Positions 9,139 through 19,834 of a stretch of 64,000 bases of DNA are shown here, one piece after another. The notes beneath the pieces were generated by a model. That model ran no database searches. It was given only the letters and a program-made list of their open reading frames with translations, and had not been told where the DNA came from. The stretch comes from Rhodoferax potami (GTDB taxonomy: Bacteria; Pseudomonadota; Gammaproteobacteria; Burkholderiales; Burkholderiaceae_C): the NCBI RefSeq assembly GCF_032193805.1, contig NZ_JAVBIK010000001.1, positions 930,001 through 994,000 on the forward strand, written 5' to 3'. Position 1 is the stretch's first letter; every line of letters starts with the position of its first letter. Both the position numbers and the translations under genes were made by a program.

Positions 9139-10350
9139 TCAGATAGTTTGCAAACCACGCGCCAGATCGGCGGTGATGTCATTGATATGGTCGAGGCCCA
9201 CGGCCACGCGAATCAGGCCTTGGCCAATGCCGGCCGCCTGACGTTGCACTTCCGACAAGCGGCCGTGCGAGGTACTGGCAGGGTGCGCCGCCAGCGTTTT
9301 GGTGTCGCCGAGATTGGTGCACAGCGAGAGCACCTGCATGCTGTCGAGCACATGGAATGCGTTTTTGCGCGCGGCATCCACGTCCGGTGCTTTCACTTCA
9401 AAGGACAACACCGCGCCACCATAGCCGGACTGCTGGCGCATGGCCAATTCATGCTGTGGGTGACTGCTCAAGCCGGGGTAAAACACACGTGCCACTTGCG
9501 GCTGCGCTTCCAGCCAACGGGCCAGCGCCAGGGTCGTCTCCGACTGCGCCTTCACGCGCAGGGCCAAGGTTTCCATGCCCTTGAGCAGCACCCACGCATT
9601 AAAAGGCGCCAGCACCATGCCGCAGGTGCGGATCACGGGCAAAAACACTTCGTCGCGTTGCTTCTGAGTGCAGCAAATAGCACCCGCCATCACACGGCCC
9701 TGGCCGTCCAAAAACTTGGTGCCAGAGTGGATGATGAAATCGGCGCCCATGCTCGCTGGACGCTGCAACACCGGCGTGGCAAAACAGTTGTCCACGGCCA
9801 AGAAGGCGCCTACGCTATGTGCAATGTCGGCCAAGGCTTGGATGTCGCACACCTCGGTGAGCGGGTTGGTCGGCGTCTCGGCAAACAGCAGCTTGGTGGT
9901 GGGACGCACAGCCGCCTTCCAAGCTCCAATGTCAGTTTGCGACACGAAAGTGGTTTCCACACCGAACTTCGCAAACTCACGGCTGAACATCGGAATCACC
10001 GAGCCGAACACCGATTGCGAGCAAATTACATGGTCGCCTGCCTTCAGCAGCGCCATGCCCAGCAACAAAATCGCCGACATGCCGGACGAAGTAGCAATGG
10101 CTGCTTCGGTGCCCTCGAGCGCCGCCAGCCGGATTTCCATGCTGGTGACGGTCGGGTTGCTTACGCGGGAATACGTGAAACCCTCTTCTTCCATCGCAAA
10201 CCGCGCGGCGCTGGAGGCCGCGCTGTGTTGCACATAGCCGCTGGTGAGGTAAAGAGCTTCCGAGTTTTCGCCGTATTGGCTGCGCTCCAGGGCCGCACGC
10301 ACCGCCAGGGTGTCGTTGTGCAGGCCTTCGGGTAAGGGAATTTGCTTCAT
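9139..10350 (-). CDS. metZ: O-succinylhomoserine sulfhydrylase
   Basis: PLP enzyme of the Cys/Met metabolism family that makes homocysteine from O-succinylhomoserine and sulfide. The PLP lysine is in [23 protein letters not shown] and [14 protein letters not shown] are family blocks. The 403-residue length and the position directly behind purF match the metZ of Burkholderiales and pseudomonads. It could be mistaken for cystathionine gamma-synthase, but the neighbourhood favours MetZ. Four bases separate it from purF. Confidence 0.92.
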   Translation of the reverse strand: MKQIPLPEGLHNDTLAVRAALERSQYGENSEALYLTSGYVQHSAASSAARFAMEEEGFTYSRVSNPTVTSMEIRLAALEGTEAAIATSSGMSAILLLGMALLKAGDHVICSQSVFGSVIPMFSREFAKFGVETTFVSQTDIGAWKAAVRPTTKLLFAETPTNPLTEVCDIQALADIAHSVGAFLAVDNCFATPVLQRPASMGADFIIHSGTKFLDGQGRVMAGAICCTQKQRDEVFLPVIRTCGMVLAPFNAWVLLKGMETLALRVKAQSETTLALARWLEAQPQVARVFYPGLSSHPQHELAMRQQSGYGGAVLSFEVKAPDVDAARKNAFHVLDSMQVLSLCTNLGDTKTLAAHPASTSHGRLSEVQRQAAGIGQGLIRVAVGLDHINDITADLARGLQTI

Positions 10351-10354
10351 GGTG

Positions 10355-11857
10355 TCAGTCAGCGTGGTTGGGCAGCGCCAGGCGGGAAGTGTCTTCCTGG
10401 CCTTCTTCAGCGCCTACACGGTTTTCGTTCAGGCGGGCAATGTCGTCCGACGAAATGTCGCCAGTCACGTACACGCCATCAAAGCAGGACGCATCAAAAC
10501 CTGCCAAGTTTTTGCTCAAGGAGCCGATGGCTTTTTTCATACCATCCACGTCCTGGTAAATCAGCGCGTCGCAACCGATGATTTCACGCACTTCTTCGAC
10601 GGTACGGTTGTAGGCCACCAACTCACTGCTGGTGGGCATATCGATGCCATACACGTTGGGGTAACGGACAGGTGGTGCAGCGCTGGCCAGGTAAACATTA
10701 CGGGCACCGGCGTCACGCGCCATCTGCACGATTTCTTTGGAAGTGGTGCCGCGGACAATGGAATCATCCACCAACAGCACATTGCGCCCCTTAAATTCGC
10801 TGGCGATCACGTTGAGCTTTTGGCGCACTGACTTTTTGCGCACGCCCTGCCCTGGCATGATGAAGGTGCGCCCCACGTAACGGTTTTTCACGAACCCTTC
10901 GCGGTACGGCAAGCCCAGCAACTGGGCCAACTGCGCAGCGCTGGGGCGGCTGGATTCGGGGATCGGGATGACCACATCGATTTCGTTCGGCGGCACGGTA
11001 GAGATCACCCGCTTAGCCAAGGTCTCGCCCAGGTTCAAACGCGCCTGGTACACCGAGATACCGTCCATCACCGAATCCGGGCGGGCCAGGTACACAAACT
11101 CAAAAATACAAGGCATCAGCTGCGGATTCGCCGCGCACTGCTGGCTGTGTACCGTGCCGTCCAGCGCGATAAACACGGCTTCTCCGGGCTGCACATCACG
11201 CACAAACTGGTGGCTGGTGCCTTCCAGCACCACCGACTCGCTGGCCACCATGTGGGTGCCATCCGCACCCTTACCCAAGCACAAGGGGCGAATGCCAAAC
11301 GGGTCGCGGAAGGCCAGCAAGCCGTGCCCGGCGATGTGGCAGATCACCGCATACGAACCTTTGATGCGCTTGTGCACTCGCGATACGGCGGTAAACAAGT
11401 CTTGGGGCTGCAGTGGCAGACCACGGGTGGAGACTTCGATTTCGTGGGCCAGCACGTTGAGCAAGACCTCGGAGTCGCTCTCGGTGTTGATGTGGCGGTG
11501 GTCCAGATTGAACAACTCAGCCTTCAGGGCCTTGGCATTGGTGAGGTTGCCGTTGTGCACCAGCACGATGCCGAAAGGCGCGTTCACATAAAAAGGCTGG
11601 GCCTCCTCTTCGCTGAACGCATTGCCCGCTGTGGGGTAGCGCACCTGGCCCAAGCCGGAGTTGCCTGCCAGAGAACGCATGTTGCGGGTGCGGAACACGT
11701 CCTTCACCATGCCCTTGGCCTTGTGCATGAAGAACTTGCGGTCCTGCTGGGTGACGATGCCGGCTGCGTCCTGGCCGCGGTGCTGCAAGAGCAACAGCGC
11801 GTCATAGATCAACTGGTTAACGGGTGCGTTGCTAACAACGCCAACAATTCCACACAT
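10355..11857 (-). CDS. purF: Amidophosphoribosyltransferase
   Basis: First committed step of purine synthesis: PRPP plus glutamine gives phosphoribosylamine. The N-terminus MCGIVGVVS exposes the catalytic Cys after Met removal and LLQHRGQDAAGI follows, so this is a class II glutamine amidotransferase. The PRPP loop is VLLVDDSIVRGTTS in the C-terminal half. It has the expected 500 residues. It lies 10 bases behind cvpA, the same pair as in Escherichia coli. Confidence 0.97.
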   Translation of the reverse strand: MCGIVGVVSNAPVNQLIYDALLLLQHRGQDAAGIVTQQDRKFFMHKAKGMVKDVFRTRNMRSLAGNSGLGQVRYPTAGNAFSEEEAQPFYVNAPFGIVLVHNGNLTNAKALKAELFNLDHRHINTESDSEVLLNVLAHEIEVSTRGLPLQPQDLFTAVSRVHKRIKGSYAVICHIAGHGLLAFRDPFGIRPLCLGKGADGTHMVASESVVLEGTSHQFVRDVQPGEAVFIALDGTVHSQQCAANPQLMPCIFEFVYLARPDSVMDGISVYQARLNLGETLAKRVISTVPPNEIDVVIPIPESSRPSAAQLAQLLGLPYREGFVKNRYVGRTFIMPGQGVRKKSVRQKLNVIASEFKGRNVLLVDDSIVRGTTSKEIVQMARDAGARNVYLASAAPPVRYPNVYGIDMPTSSELVAYNRTVEEVREIIGCDALIYQDVDGMKKAIGSLSKNLAGFDASCFDGVYVTGDISSDDIARLNENRVGAEEGQEDTSRLALPNHAD

Positions 11858-11867
11858 AGGGTTTCAC

Positions 11868-12356
11868 TCACTCAGGTAAATACTTGCCAAAATCTTGCGG
11901 TAGCAAAGGCTTCAAGCCTTTGAGGACCATGCCGGTCAGTTGGGGGCCGGTGGCTTCTGTCCACCAGACACTGGTGTGCAGCGGCGTCATGCCCACCACC
12001 ACGGTCACCGCCAACAGCAGCAGCACGCCGCGCACCAGTCCAAAACCCGCCCCCAGCATGCGGTCTGCCGGGCGCAAACCCACCGCTGCCACCAATTTCT
12101 TGAGCAGAAAGGCCACCAAGCCTCCCGCAAAAATAGACGCCACAAAAACAATCACAAAACCGGCGGCATAGCGGATCGGCTCGCCGGCTCCGGACATCGA
12201 CAGGTGCGCCGCCACATCGGGCGCAAACCACTGCGCCAACACAAACGCAGCAGCCCAGCTCAGGACCGACAGCACCTCAAACACCAGGCCCCGCCAAGCG
12301 CCAACGACCAGCGAGACCAACAACACAGCCAGAAAAATCCAGTCCACAGTGGGCAT
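11868..12356 (-). CDS. cvpA: CvpA family membrane protein
   Basis: Small inner-membrane protein of 162 residues with four hydrophobic segments, opening with the typical WIFLAVLLVSLVVGAWRGLV and followed by VLSWAAAFVLAQ. Named for colicin V production in E. coli; the true biochemical role is unclear. It is in the conserved SPOR-cvpA-purF order, 12 bases after the SPOR gene. Confidence 0.92.
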   Translation of the reverse strand: MPTVDWIFLAVLLVSLVVGAWRGLVFEVLSVLSWAAAFVLAQWFAPDVAAHLSMSGAGEPIRYAAGFVIVFVASIFAGGLVAFLLKKLVAAVGLRPADRMLGAGFGLVRGVLLLLAVTVVVGMTPLHTSVWWTEATGPQLTGMVLKGLKPLLPQDFGKYLPE

Positions 12357-12368
12357 GGCGGGCTCGCT

Positions 12369-13232
12369 TTACAGCTCCAGAATGGCTGCAGGCAGGTTCA
12401 ACTTTTTGAGCTTGTCGGCGGCTTTTTGCGCATCTGCCTTGCTGGCAAACGGGCCAATGCGCACACGGGTGCGCTGGCTCTCTTTGGCGCCCACCACCTG
12501 GGTATAGGTTTTAAAGCCGGCTTTTTCGACCTTGGAACGAGCTTCCTGCAACTTGGCGGTCTCGTTATAGGCGCCCACTTGCACCACAAAACGGCCGGAG
12601 TCCGCAGCGAGCTTCTTGTCGCTCGGTTTTTCGGTTGCTTTCACATCGCTTGGCGCCTTGCCATCCAACAAGGCTTGGGCCTTGGCAGCCTCGGCGGCAG
12701 CTTTGTCAGCGGGCTTGTCCGCTGCTTTATCGGCGGGTTTGGCCGGTGGCTTGGGTTCGGCTTTAGGCTCGGGCTTAGGCTCTGGTTTCGCCTCAGCCTT
12801 GGGCTCCGGCTTGGGCTCTGGCTTCACAGCAGGTGGCTTGGGCTCGGGTTTGGGCTCCGGTTTGGCGACGGCTACCTTGGTCTCGGCCACCTTGGTCTCG
12901 GCCGCCTTGGGGGCCGGTGTGCTGGCTGCTGGCGCTGCGGGCTCCTCGCGCTCCTCGATCACCACACCGCTGGACTGGGTCGCAGCGGGTACGGGCGGAG
13001 CACCGAGTGGGCGGACTTTGCCTTTGTCTGGAATCTCGATCGGAATATCTACGGCAATCGGGCGCGGTTGGCTATCAAACAGCAGCGGGAAACCGACTAC
13101 GCCAATCAGCACCAACACGGCAGCACCCACCAGGCGATGGCGTGCGCGCTTGCGCATGGCCTCTACGCTCTCTGACGCGGTGGGTGGGGTGGGCTGTTCG
13201 TCGCCACCTTTGCGAAACTTGAAAAAGGCCAT
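12369..13232 (-). CDS. SPOR domain cell-division protein with Lys/Pro/Glu/Ala-rich linker
   Basis: A 287-residue inner-membrane protein. A short cytoplasmic N-terminus, one membrane segment near residues 35-52 (GAAVLVLIGVVGFPLLF), a long periplasmic linker built from PEPK/AEAK-type repeats near residues 120-185, and a C-terminal SPOR domain from about residue 208 (GRFVVQVGAYNETAKLQEAR). SPOR domains bind denuded peptidoglycan at the septum, so a DedD-like division role is likely. It is the usual gene between folC and cvpA in Burkholderiales. The linker is low-complexity and likely variable between strains. Confidence 0.88.
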   Translation of the reverse strand: MAFFKFRKGGDEQPTPPTASESVEAMRKRARHRLVGAAVLVLIGVVGFPLLFDSQPRPIAVDIPIEIPDKGKVRPLGAPPVPAATQSSGVVIEEREEPAAPAASTPAPKAAETKVAETKVAVAKPEPKPEPKPPAVKPEPKPEPKAEAKPEPKPEPKAEPKPPAKPADKAADKPADKAAAEAAKAQALLDGKAPSDVKATEKPSDKKLAADSGRFVVQVGAYNETAKLQEARSKVEKAGFKTYTQVVGAKESQRTRVRIGPFASKADAQKAADKLKKLNLPAAILEL

Positions 13233-13243
13233 GAGCGGAAGAC

Positions 13244-14602
13244 TTAAGGGTTCAGATGTTTGGCTTGCAGGCGTGGTGTGCCCTGTTGCAGAACGCCGCC
13301 CACGGTGTAGAACGACCCAAAGACCACGATTCTATCAGCGGGGTCTGCCGCGGCGATGGCAGCCTCTAGCGCCTGCATGGGGTCGGCGTGGACGGTGGCC
13401 GAGGCATCTTTGCGGGTGTTTTGGGCCTGCCACTGGGCCTGCAGGCTGGCACCGCTGGCGGCGCGCGGGCTGGGCAGGTCGGTGAAATACCAGCGGTCAA
13501 TCATGGGGCCGACCTTGGCCAGCATGGGCGCCAAATCCTTGTCGGCCATGGCGCCAAAAATGGCGTGGGTGGTGGGGAAAAAGCCCATGGCATCCAGATT
13601 GGCCGCCAGCGCCGCCACCGAGTGCGGGTTGTGCGCCACGTCCAACACCAGGCTGGGCTGGCCAGGAATGATCTGAAAGCGCCCGGGCAGCTCCACAAAA
13701 GCCATTCCGTTGCGAACCGCCTGCGCGGTGACCGGCAGGCGCTCGCGCATGGCCGTCAGTGCCGCCAGCACGCCCGAGGCGTTGACCAACTGATTGGCGC
13801 CGCGAAGCGCCGGGTAAGCCAGCCCGCTGTAGCGGCGCCCGCGTCCGGCCCAGCCCCACTGCTGCTTGTCGCCGGAGACATTGAAATCCGTTCCCACCTG
13901 CCAAAGGTCTGCACCGATCTCCAGCGCGCGGTCCAGCACGCTTTGTGGGGGCACCGGGTCGCTGACGATGACGGGGCGACCGGTGCGCATGATGCCGGCC
14001 TTCTCGCGGCCAATGGTCTCGCGGTCCGGGCCCAGCAGCTCCATGTGGTCCAAGTCGATGCTGGTGATGATGCCGCAGTCGGTGTCGATGATGTTGACCG
14101 CATCCAGTCGCCCGCCCAAGCCCACTTCCAGAATGACGGCGTCCAGCCCCTCCTGGGACAGCGCCCACAAAATCGCCAGCGTAGTGAACTCAAAGTAGGT
14201 CAGCGCGATTTCAGGGCCGTTTTGGCACCGAGCCCCCTCCACCTCTGCGAAAGCAGCTACAAATTTAGTAGCAGGCGCCGCCTCGCCCAGCAAACGCATG
14301 CGCTCCTCAAAGTGCACCAGGTGGGGCGAGGTGTAAACGCCCGTCTTGTACCCGGCCTGCCCGAGAATGCTTTCCAGCATGGCGCAGGTGGAACCCTTGC
14401 CGTTGGTGCCCGCCACGGTGAACACCGGGCAGTCAAACCGCAGCCCCAGGCGCTTGGCGACCTCTTGCACCTTGCCCAGCCCCAGCTCTATGCCGTTAAT
14501 GCCCTTGGGGTGCATGGACTCGATGTAGGCCAGCCAGCAGGCCAGAGAAGATTGCGCGTTCAGGGAGGAGGTTGCGGGTGTGTGTTCCATAGCGGGCGCC
14601 AT
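13244..14602 (-). CDS. folC: Bifunctional folylpolyglutamate synthase/dihydrofolate synthase
   Basis: Makes dihydrofolate from dihydropteroate and adds glutamates to folates (Mur ligase superfamily). The ATP loop is TNGKGSTCAML, with PKGINGIELGLGKV before it and VLDVAHNPHSV in the C-terminal half. I chose the ATG at 14602 (MAPAMEHTPATSS); an ATG at 14590 is equally possible, and the longer upstream frame crosses into the divergent gene. Part of the sequence (about 14221-14272) resembles the dispersed repeat and uses AT-rich codons unlike its surroundings. It is divergent from the ArsC-family gene, with about 36 bases between the starts. Confidence 0.92.
   Translation of the reverse strand: MAPAMEHTPATSSLNAQSSLACWLAYIESMHPKGINGIELGLGKVQEVAKRLGLRFDCPVFTVAGTNGKGSTCAMLESILGQAGYKTGVYTSPHLVHFEERMRLLGEAAPATKFVAAFAEVEGARCQNGPEIALTYFEFTTLAILWALSQEGLDAVILEVGLGGRLDAVNIIDTDCGIITSIDLDHMELLGPDRETIGREKAGIMRTGRPVIVSDPVPPQSVLDRALEIGADLWQVGTDFNVSGDKQQWGWAGRGRRYSGLAYPALRGANQLVNASGVLAALTAMRERLPVTAQAVRNGMAFVELPGRFQIIPGQPSLVLDVAHNPHSVAALAANLDAMGFFPTTHAIFGAMADKDLAPMLAKVGPMIDRWYFTDLPSPRAASGASLQAQWQAQNTRKDASATVHADPMQALEAAIAAADPADRIVVFGSFYTVGGVLQQGTPRLQAKHLNP
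14221..14272 (-). repeat. Dispersed repeat-like stretch, copy F (inside folC)
   Basis: Minus strand GCTACTAAATTTGTAGCTGC followed by TTTCGCA and a diverged GGGGGCTCGGTGCCAAAA tail matches the repeat family; encodes ATKFVAAFAE. Its AT-rich codons stand out in a GC-rich gene. The peptide also resembles a native FolC segment, so the repeat origin is less sure than for other copies. Confidence 0.5.
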
Positions 14603-14638
14603 TGTCGCCCACCGGCAATGCACTGCCACAATAGAGGG

Positions 14639-14989
14639 ATGACCATTCTTTACGGCATCCCCAACTGCGACACGGTAAAAAAGGCCCGCACCTGGCTGAC
14701 CGAACACCATGTTACCCACGAGTTTCATGATTTCAAAAAGCAGGGCGTACCCGCCGACCTGCTACCCGGCTGGATACGCGCCGTGGGCTGGGAAACGCTG
14801 GTGAACCGCAAAGGCACCACCTGGCGCAAGCTGGACGAGGCCACCCAAGCCGCCGTGGTGGACGCCACCTCGGCCGCCCAGCTCATGCTGGCCAATGCCA
14901 GCGTCATCAAGCGCCCGGTGGTGGTGTGGGCCGACGGCACCGTGACCGTGGGCTTCTCGGACACGGCCTTCCAAACCCGGGTGGCCTAA
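14639..14989 (+). CDS. ArsC/Spx-family protein (YffB-like)
   Basis: A 116-residue thioredoxin-fold protein. ILYGIPNCDTVKKARTWL carries the single Cys of the ArsC/YffB family, then HEFHDFKKQGV and the C-terminal SVIKRPVVVW, whose RP is the usual cis-Pro region. YffB-type members lack clear arsenate reductase activity, and no ars genes are nearby, so I do not call it an arsenate reductase. It uses a GAGGG sequence just before the ATG and starts a plus-strand run with ppnP and argG. Confidence 0.85.
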   Translation: MTILYGIPNCDTVKKARTWLTEHHVTHEFHDFKKQGVPADLLPGWIRAVGWETLVNRKGTTWRKLDEATQAAVVDATSAAQLMLANASVIKRPVVVWADGTVTVGFSDTAFQTRVA

Positions 14990-15063
14990 AATCTCGCCTT
15001 TGCCCTGCTGCGCTGTGGCGCGCGGGGCGCCGCCCTCTTCTCTTTACTTTTCCACGTTTGACC

Positions 15064-15390
15064 ATGACCACGACCCACTTTGACAACGTTTCCGTCACCA
15101 CCAAAGCCAATGTGTACTTCGACGGCAAGTGCGTGAGCCACGGCTTCACCCTGGCTGACGGCACCAAAAAGTCGGTCGGCGTCATCCTGCCCGCCACCCT
15201 GACCTTCAACACCGGCGCTCCTGAAATCATGGAATGCGTGGGCGGCAGCTGCGATTACAAGCTCGACGGCTCTGACGTGTGGGTTACCAGCGGCGAAGGC
15301 AGCAAGTTCAACGTGCCCGGCAACGCCAAGTTCCAGATCCGCGTGACCGAGGGCTTTGAGGCTTACCACTACATCTGCCACTTTGGTTGA
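15064..15390 (+). CDS. ppnP: Pyrimidine/purine nucleoside phosphorylase
   Basis: A 108-residue cupin-fold protein of the former DUF1255 family (E. coli YaiE), which cleaves several nucleosides with phosphate. Diagnostic stretches are FDGKCVSHGFTLADGTKKS, GVILPATLTFNT and FNVPGNAKFQIRV. The length is complete. It stands alone between the ArsC-family gene and argG, with repeat copy B in the downstream gap. Confidence 0.93.
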   Translation: MTTTHFDNVSVTTKANVYFDGKCVSHGFTLADGTKKSVGVILPATLTFNTGAPEIMECVGGSCDYKLDGSDVWVTSGEGSKFNVPGNAKFQIRVTEGFEAYHYICHFG

Positions 15391-15430
15391 TTAGCGGCTT
15401 ACTCAGCGGTTCAACCGCAGAGCGATTTAC

Positions 15431-16825
<1,395 letters not shown>

Positions 16826-16845
16826 TCCGGCTCAAGCCCCAAAAT

Positions 16846-16879
16846 AAAAGCCCGCCAAGCTGTCACTTGGCGGGCTTTT
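16846..16879 (+). terminator. Rho-independent terminator of argG
   Basis: A 14-base perfect stem AAAAGCCCGCCAAG/CTTGGCGGGCTTTT with a six-base loop, 21 bases after the argG stop. Confidence 0.93.
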
Positions 16880-16983
16880 GCGTTTAGGACGTGGTGGCGC
16901 AAACATACTGGATTGGGGCATTGGGAATCAGATGTAGTTCAAGTTAAAGTCAGATCGAATCCCTCAAACCTGTTTATCGCGCA

Positions 16984-17334
16984 ATGACTGACTCACTACG
17001 TGACCTTGCTCTCGAACTTCAAAGCTTTGCTCAAGAGCGTGATTGGCAGCAATTTCATTCGCCAAAGAACCTCGCTTCAGCGTTGGTCGTGGAGGCCGGC
17101 GAATTGCTTGAACATTTTCAATGGCTTACCGAGATTCAGAGTCGAGAGGTTTCTGCAGAAAAACGCGAGGCCATCGGGAACGAAATTGCAGATGTCCTCT
17201 TGTATCTGGTGCAACTTTCAACATCACTCGGCATTGACCCCATCGCAGCAGCGCAGACCAAGCTGAAGGCAAATGCGATCAAATACCCCGTTGAAAAGTC
17301 GCGGGGCAACAGTAAAAAATACGACGAGCTTTGA
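16984..17334 (+). CDS. MazG-like nucleotide pyrophosphohydrolase
   Basis: A compact all-alpha NTP pyrophosphatase of 116 residues. The metal-binding signature of the family is intact: E37xxE40 in VVEAGELLEHFQW and E67xxD70 in NEIADVLLYL. It would cleave (d)NTPs to monophosphates; small single-domain members of this type act on non-canonical or excess nucleotides. Only 13 bases separate it from the large helicase fusion, so the two form an operon. Base and codon use is clearly less GC-rich than argG upstream, suggesting acquisition together with its neighbour. The substrate is unknown. Confidence 0.85.
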   Translation: MTDSLRDLALELQSFAQERDWQQFHSPKNLASALVVEAGELLEHFQWLTEIQSREVSAEKREAIGNEIADVLLYLVQLSTSLGIDPIAAAQTKLKANAIKYPVEKSRGNSKKYDEL

Positions 17335-17347
17335 GCCTAGTGCGCCA

Positions 17348-19768
17348 ATGATCATTTACCAGGCTACCAAGAGCGTTTTTCTTCATGACACGCTACGCGA
17401 CGATATTGAAGATGTCATGTCACGGCATTTCCACAAAGCTACCGGGCACGGTGTTGGCCCGTCGGAAGTTCGATCATGGAAATACTCACTCATGGAGATG
17501 GCCAAAGTATTGAACGATGATGAAATCCCATCGGATGTTGGGGTAGCGATCGAATATCAGCTTCCACTCCAGAACAAGCGCATGGACTTTGTCATCACTG
17601 GCGAAGATGCCAGTGCCAGATCCAAAGTGGTCATCGTCGAATTGAAGCAATGGTCTGCGTCACGTCGCAGCGAAAAAGATGCGATCGTCTGGGCACATCG
17701 AGGCGGGCGAGCAGGTGAAACAGAGGGTCCGCATCCCTCCTACCAAGCATGGTCCTACGCTGCATACCTGGAAGACTTCAACAGTGCTGTGCAAGAAGGG
17801 GATATCAAGCTTCAGCCTTGTGCCTACTTGCACAACCATCCGCGAAACGGGGAAATCGATCACCCCCATTACCAGGAGCACATCAAGCGAGCACCTTTGT
17901 TTTTGGCGCATGAATGGGGAAAGCTGCAGAAGTTCATTCGACAACATGTGGTCTACGGTGATCGTAAGGGGATTCTCTACACCATAGAAAACGGACGCAT
18001 CAAGCCATCGAAGATGCTGGCTGACAGCGTTGTCTCATTGCTTCAGGGGAAAAGCGAATTCATTCTTCTTGACGATCAAAAACTAGTCTTCGAGACTATT
18101 CTTCAGGTCGAGGCGAAGGCAGAGCAGCAAAAGCAGGTTGTGATCGTTCAGGGTGGGCCCGGAACAGGCAAATCTGTCATCGCCATCAACTTGTTGGGCG
18201 CTATGCTGAGCCGCAAACGCAATGCGCGGTATGTCTCCAAAAATGCCGCGCCACGCGCAGTTTACGAGGCCAAGTTGACAGGAGCTTTCACAAGGACGCG
18301 CATCAGCAACCTCTTCGGTGGGTCAGGCACCTTCGTGGACAAAGAGCCCGACACCTACGACGTGTTGATCGTTGATGAAGCCCATCGACTCAATGAAAAA
18401 AGTGGCCTGTTTTCACACCTAGGGGAAAACCAAGTCAAGGAAGTTATCTCTTCGTCTCGTTGTACGGTCTTCTTCGTTGACGACAACCAACGTGTAACTC
18501 TTAAAGACATCGGCAGTTCTGATGAACTTCGGTTTCGTGCCGGTAAAGCCGGCGCTGAGGTGACGGAGTTACAACTGACATCCCAGTTCCGCTGCAACGG
18601 ATCGGATGGGTATCTGGAATGGCTGGATAACACCCTCGACATACGGCGCACAGAGAATCCAACACTAGACACCGGCGAATATGACTTCCGTGTTTTCGAC
18701 AATCCAGAAGAGCTGCATGCACTGATTGCTCTGAAAAATCGAACAAACAACCGGTCTCGTGTCGTAGCAGGCTATTGCTGGAAGTGGCCCAGCAAGAAGG
18801 ACCCCGCGGCTTGGGACATCCAGTTGCCAGAATTCGATTACCGCCGCCGCTGGAATCTGGATAAAGACGGTAGTCTGTGGATCATCACTCCGGGTTCGGT
18901 CGAGCAAGTCGGATGCATACACACATGTCAGGGTCTGGAGCTTGACTACGTTGGCGTGATTATTGGACCGGACCTCACCTACAAGGGCGGCCACATCGTG
19001 AGTGATGCAACCAAACGTGCATCCTCCGACAAATCTGTTCATGGCCTGAAGGCTTGGCTCAAGAGTGACCCTGAAAAGGCGCTTGCTATTGCCGATGAGA
19101 TCGTAAAAAACACCTACCGGACCCTGATGACAAGGGGCATGAAGGGCTGCTATGTCTACTGCACGGATCCCGAGTTGCGAGCATTCTTCCGTAGTCGGCT
19201 CCAAGCAGTTCGCACAGGAGTTGTTGACTCGGAAGCCGCTACAAAGCCTTCGAACGTGTTGCAGCTACAGTTCGCATCGAAAGCTGAACGCGACGCTGGT
19301 GTCAATGCAGCACCTTTTATAGACCTGCGCTTTGCCGCAGGAAATTTCTCCGATCCACAGGCCCTAGCTGATGGTTCAGACGAATGGGTGAAGTTACCAG
19401 ACTGGGTCAATCAGCAGCCGGGACTCTTTGTTGCCCAAGTAATTGGCGAATCAATGAATCGCCGAATTCCCAATGGGGCATGGTGCCTGTTTCGGGCGAA
19501 TCCAACGGGCACGCGCGAAGGAAAAGTCGTGGTGGTACAACACCGAAGCATTTCAGACCCTGAGACCGGTGGTCGTTACACCATCAAACTGTATTCAAGT
19601 GAGAAGGTTGAGTCGCCAGATGAAGGGTGGAGGCACAGCCGGATCACACTGCGGCCAGACTCAAGCCAACCTGGCTTCCAGCCGCTTGTCCTCGAAGTGC
19701 CGGATCACGACGAGGACTTCTCTGTCGTTGCGGAAATGCTTATGGTCCTGGCCGTTCCAACGGAGTGA
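17348..19768 (+). CDS. PD-(D/E)XK nuclease-like/SLFN group-3 helicase (DUF2075)/S24 peptidase-like fusion
   Basis: An 806-residue multidomain protein. Residues about 60-110 look like a PD-(D/E)XK nuclease core (D80 in KRMDFVI, then E98xK100 in VVIVELKQW). Residues 250-610 are a superfamily 1-type helicase of the DUF2075/Schlafen group-3 class: Walker A GGPGTGKS at 269-276, Walker B with DEAH at 343-346, VFFVDDNQR at 375-383, TSQFRCNG at 411-418, IHTCQGLELDYVGV at 524-537 and MTRGMKGCYVYC at 594-605. Residues about 690-806 resemble a LexA/UmuD-type S24 domain with Ser702 in GESM and Lys747 in YTIKLY, the positions of the catalytic dyad. The start is the ATG giving MIIYQATKSVFL. With the MazG-like gene it makes a plausible antiphage or stress module; function is inference. 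Confidence 0.8.
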   Translation: MIIYQATKSVFLHDTLRDDIEDVMSRHFHKATGHGVGPSEVRSWKYSLMEMAKVLNDDEIPSDVGVAIEYQLPLQNKRMDFVITGEDASARSKVVIVELKQWSASRRSEKDAIVWAHRGGRAGETEGPHPSYQAWSYAAYLEDFNSAVQEGDIKLQPCAYLHNHPRNGEIDHPHYQEHIKRAPLFLAHEWGKLQKFIRQHVVYGDRKGILYTIENGRIKPSKMLADSVVSLLQGKSEFILLDDQKLVFETILQVEAKAEQQKQVVIVQGGPGTGKSVIAINLLGAMLSRKRNARYVSKNAAPRAVYEAKLTGAFTRTRISNLFGGSGTFVDKEPDTYDVLIVDEAHRLNEKSGLFSHLGENQVKEVISSSRCTVFFVDDNQRVTLKDIGSSDELRFRAGKAGAEVTELQLTSQFRCNGSDGYLEWLDNTLDIRRTENPTLDTGEYDFRVFDNPEELHALIALKNRTNNRSRVVAGYCWKWPSKKDPAAWDIQLPEFDYRRRWNLDKDGSLWIITPGSVEQVGCIHTCQGLELDYVGVIIGPDLTYKGGHIVSDATKRASSDKSVHGLKAWLKSDPEKALAIADEIVKNTYRTLMTRGMKGCYVYCTDPELRAFFRSRLQAVRTGVVDSEAATKPSNVLQLQFASKAERDAGVNAAPFIDLRFAAGNFSDPQALADGSDEWVKLPDWVNQQPGLFVAQVIGESMNRRIPNGAWCLFRANPTGTREGKVVVVQHRSISDPETGGRYTIKLYSSEKVESPDEGWRHSRITLRPDSSQPGFQPLVLEVPDHDEDFSVVAEMLMVLAVPTE

Positions 19769-19834
19769 TAGCTGGAATCGTCGCGAGACTTTTTACGTAA
19801 CGCATCGGACTCCCGTCCGATACCCTCGAATTTC

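Noticed and set aside
7809..9146. Long plus-strand frame of over 400 codons opposite gltX
   Set aside because: It is a GC-bias shadow of a clear synthetase gene; its translation has no family features.
12750..12880. Short direct repeats resembling a CRISPR or satellite
   Set aside because: They are the codons of the Lys/Pro/Glu/Ala-rich linker of the SPOR protein; no spacer pattern.
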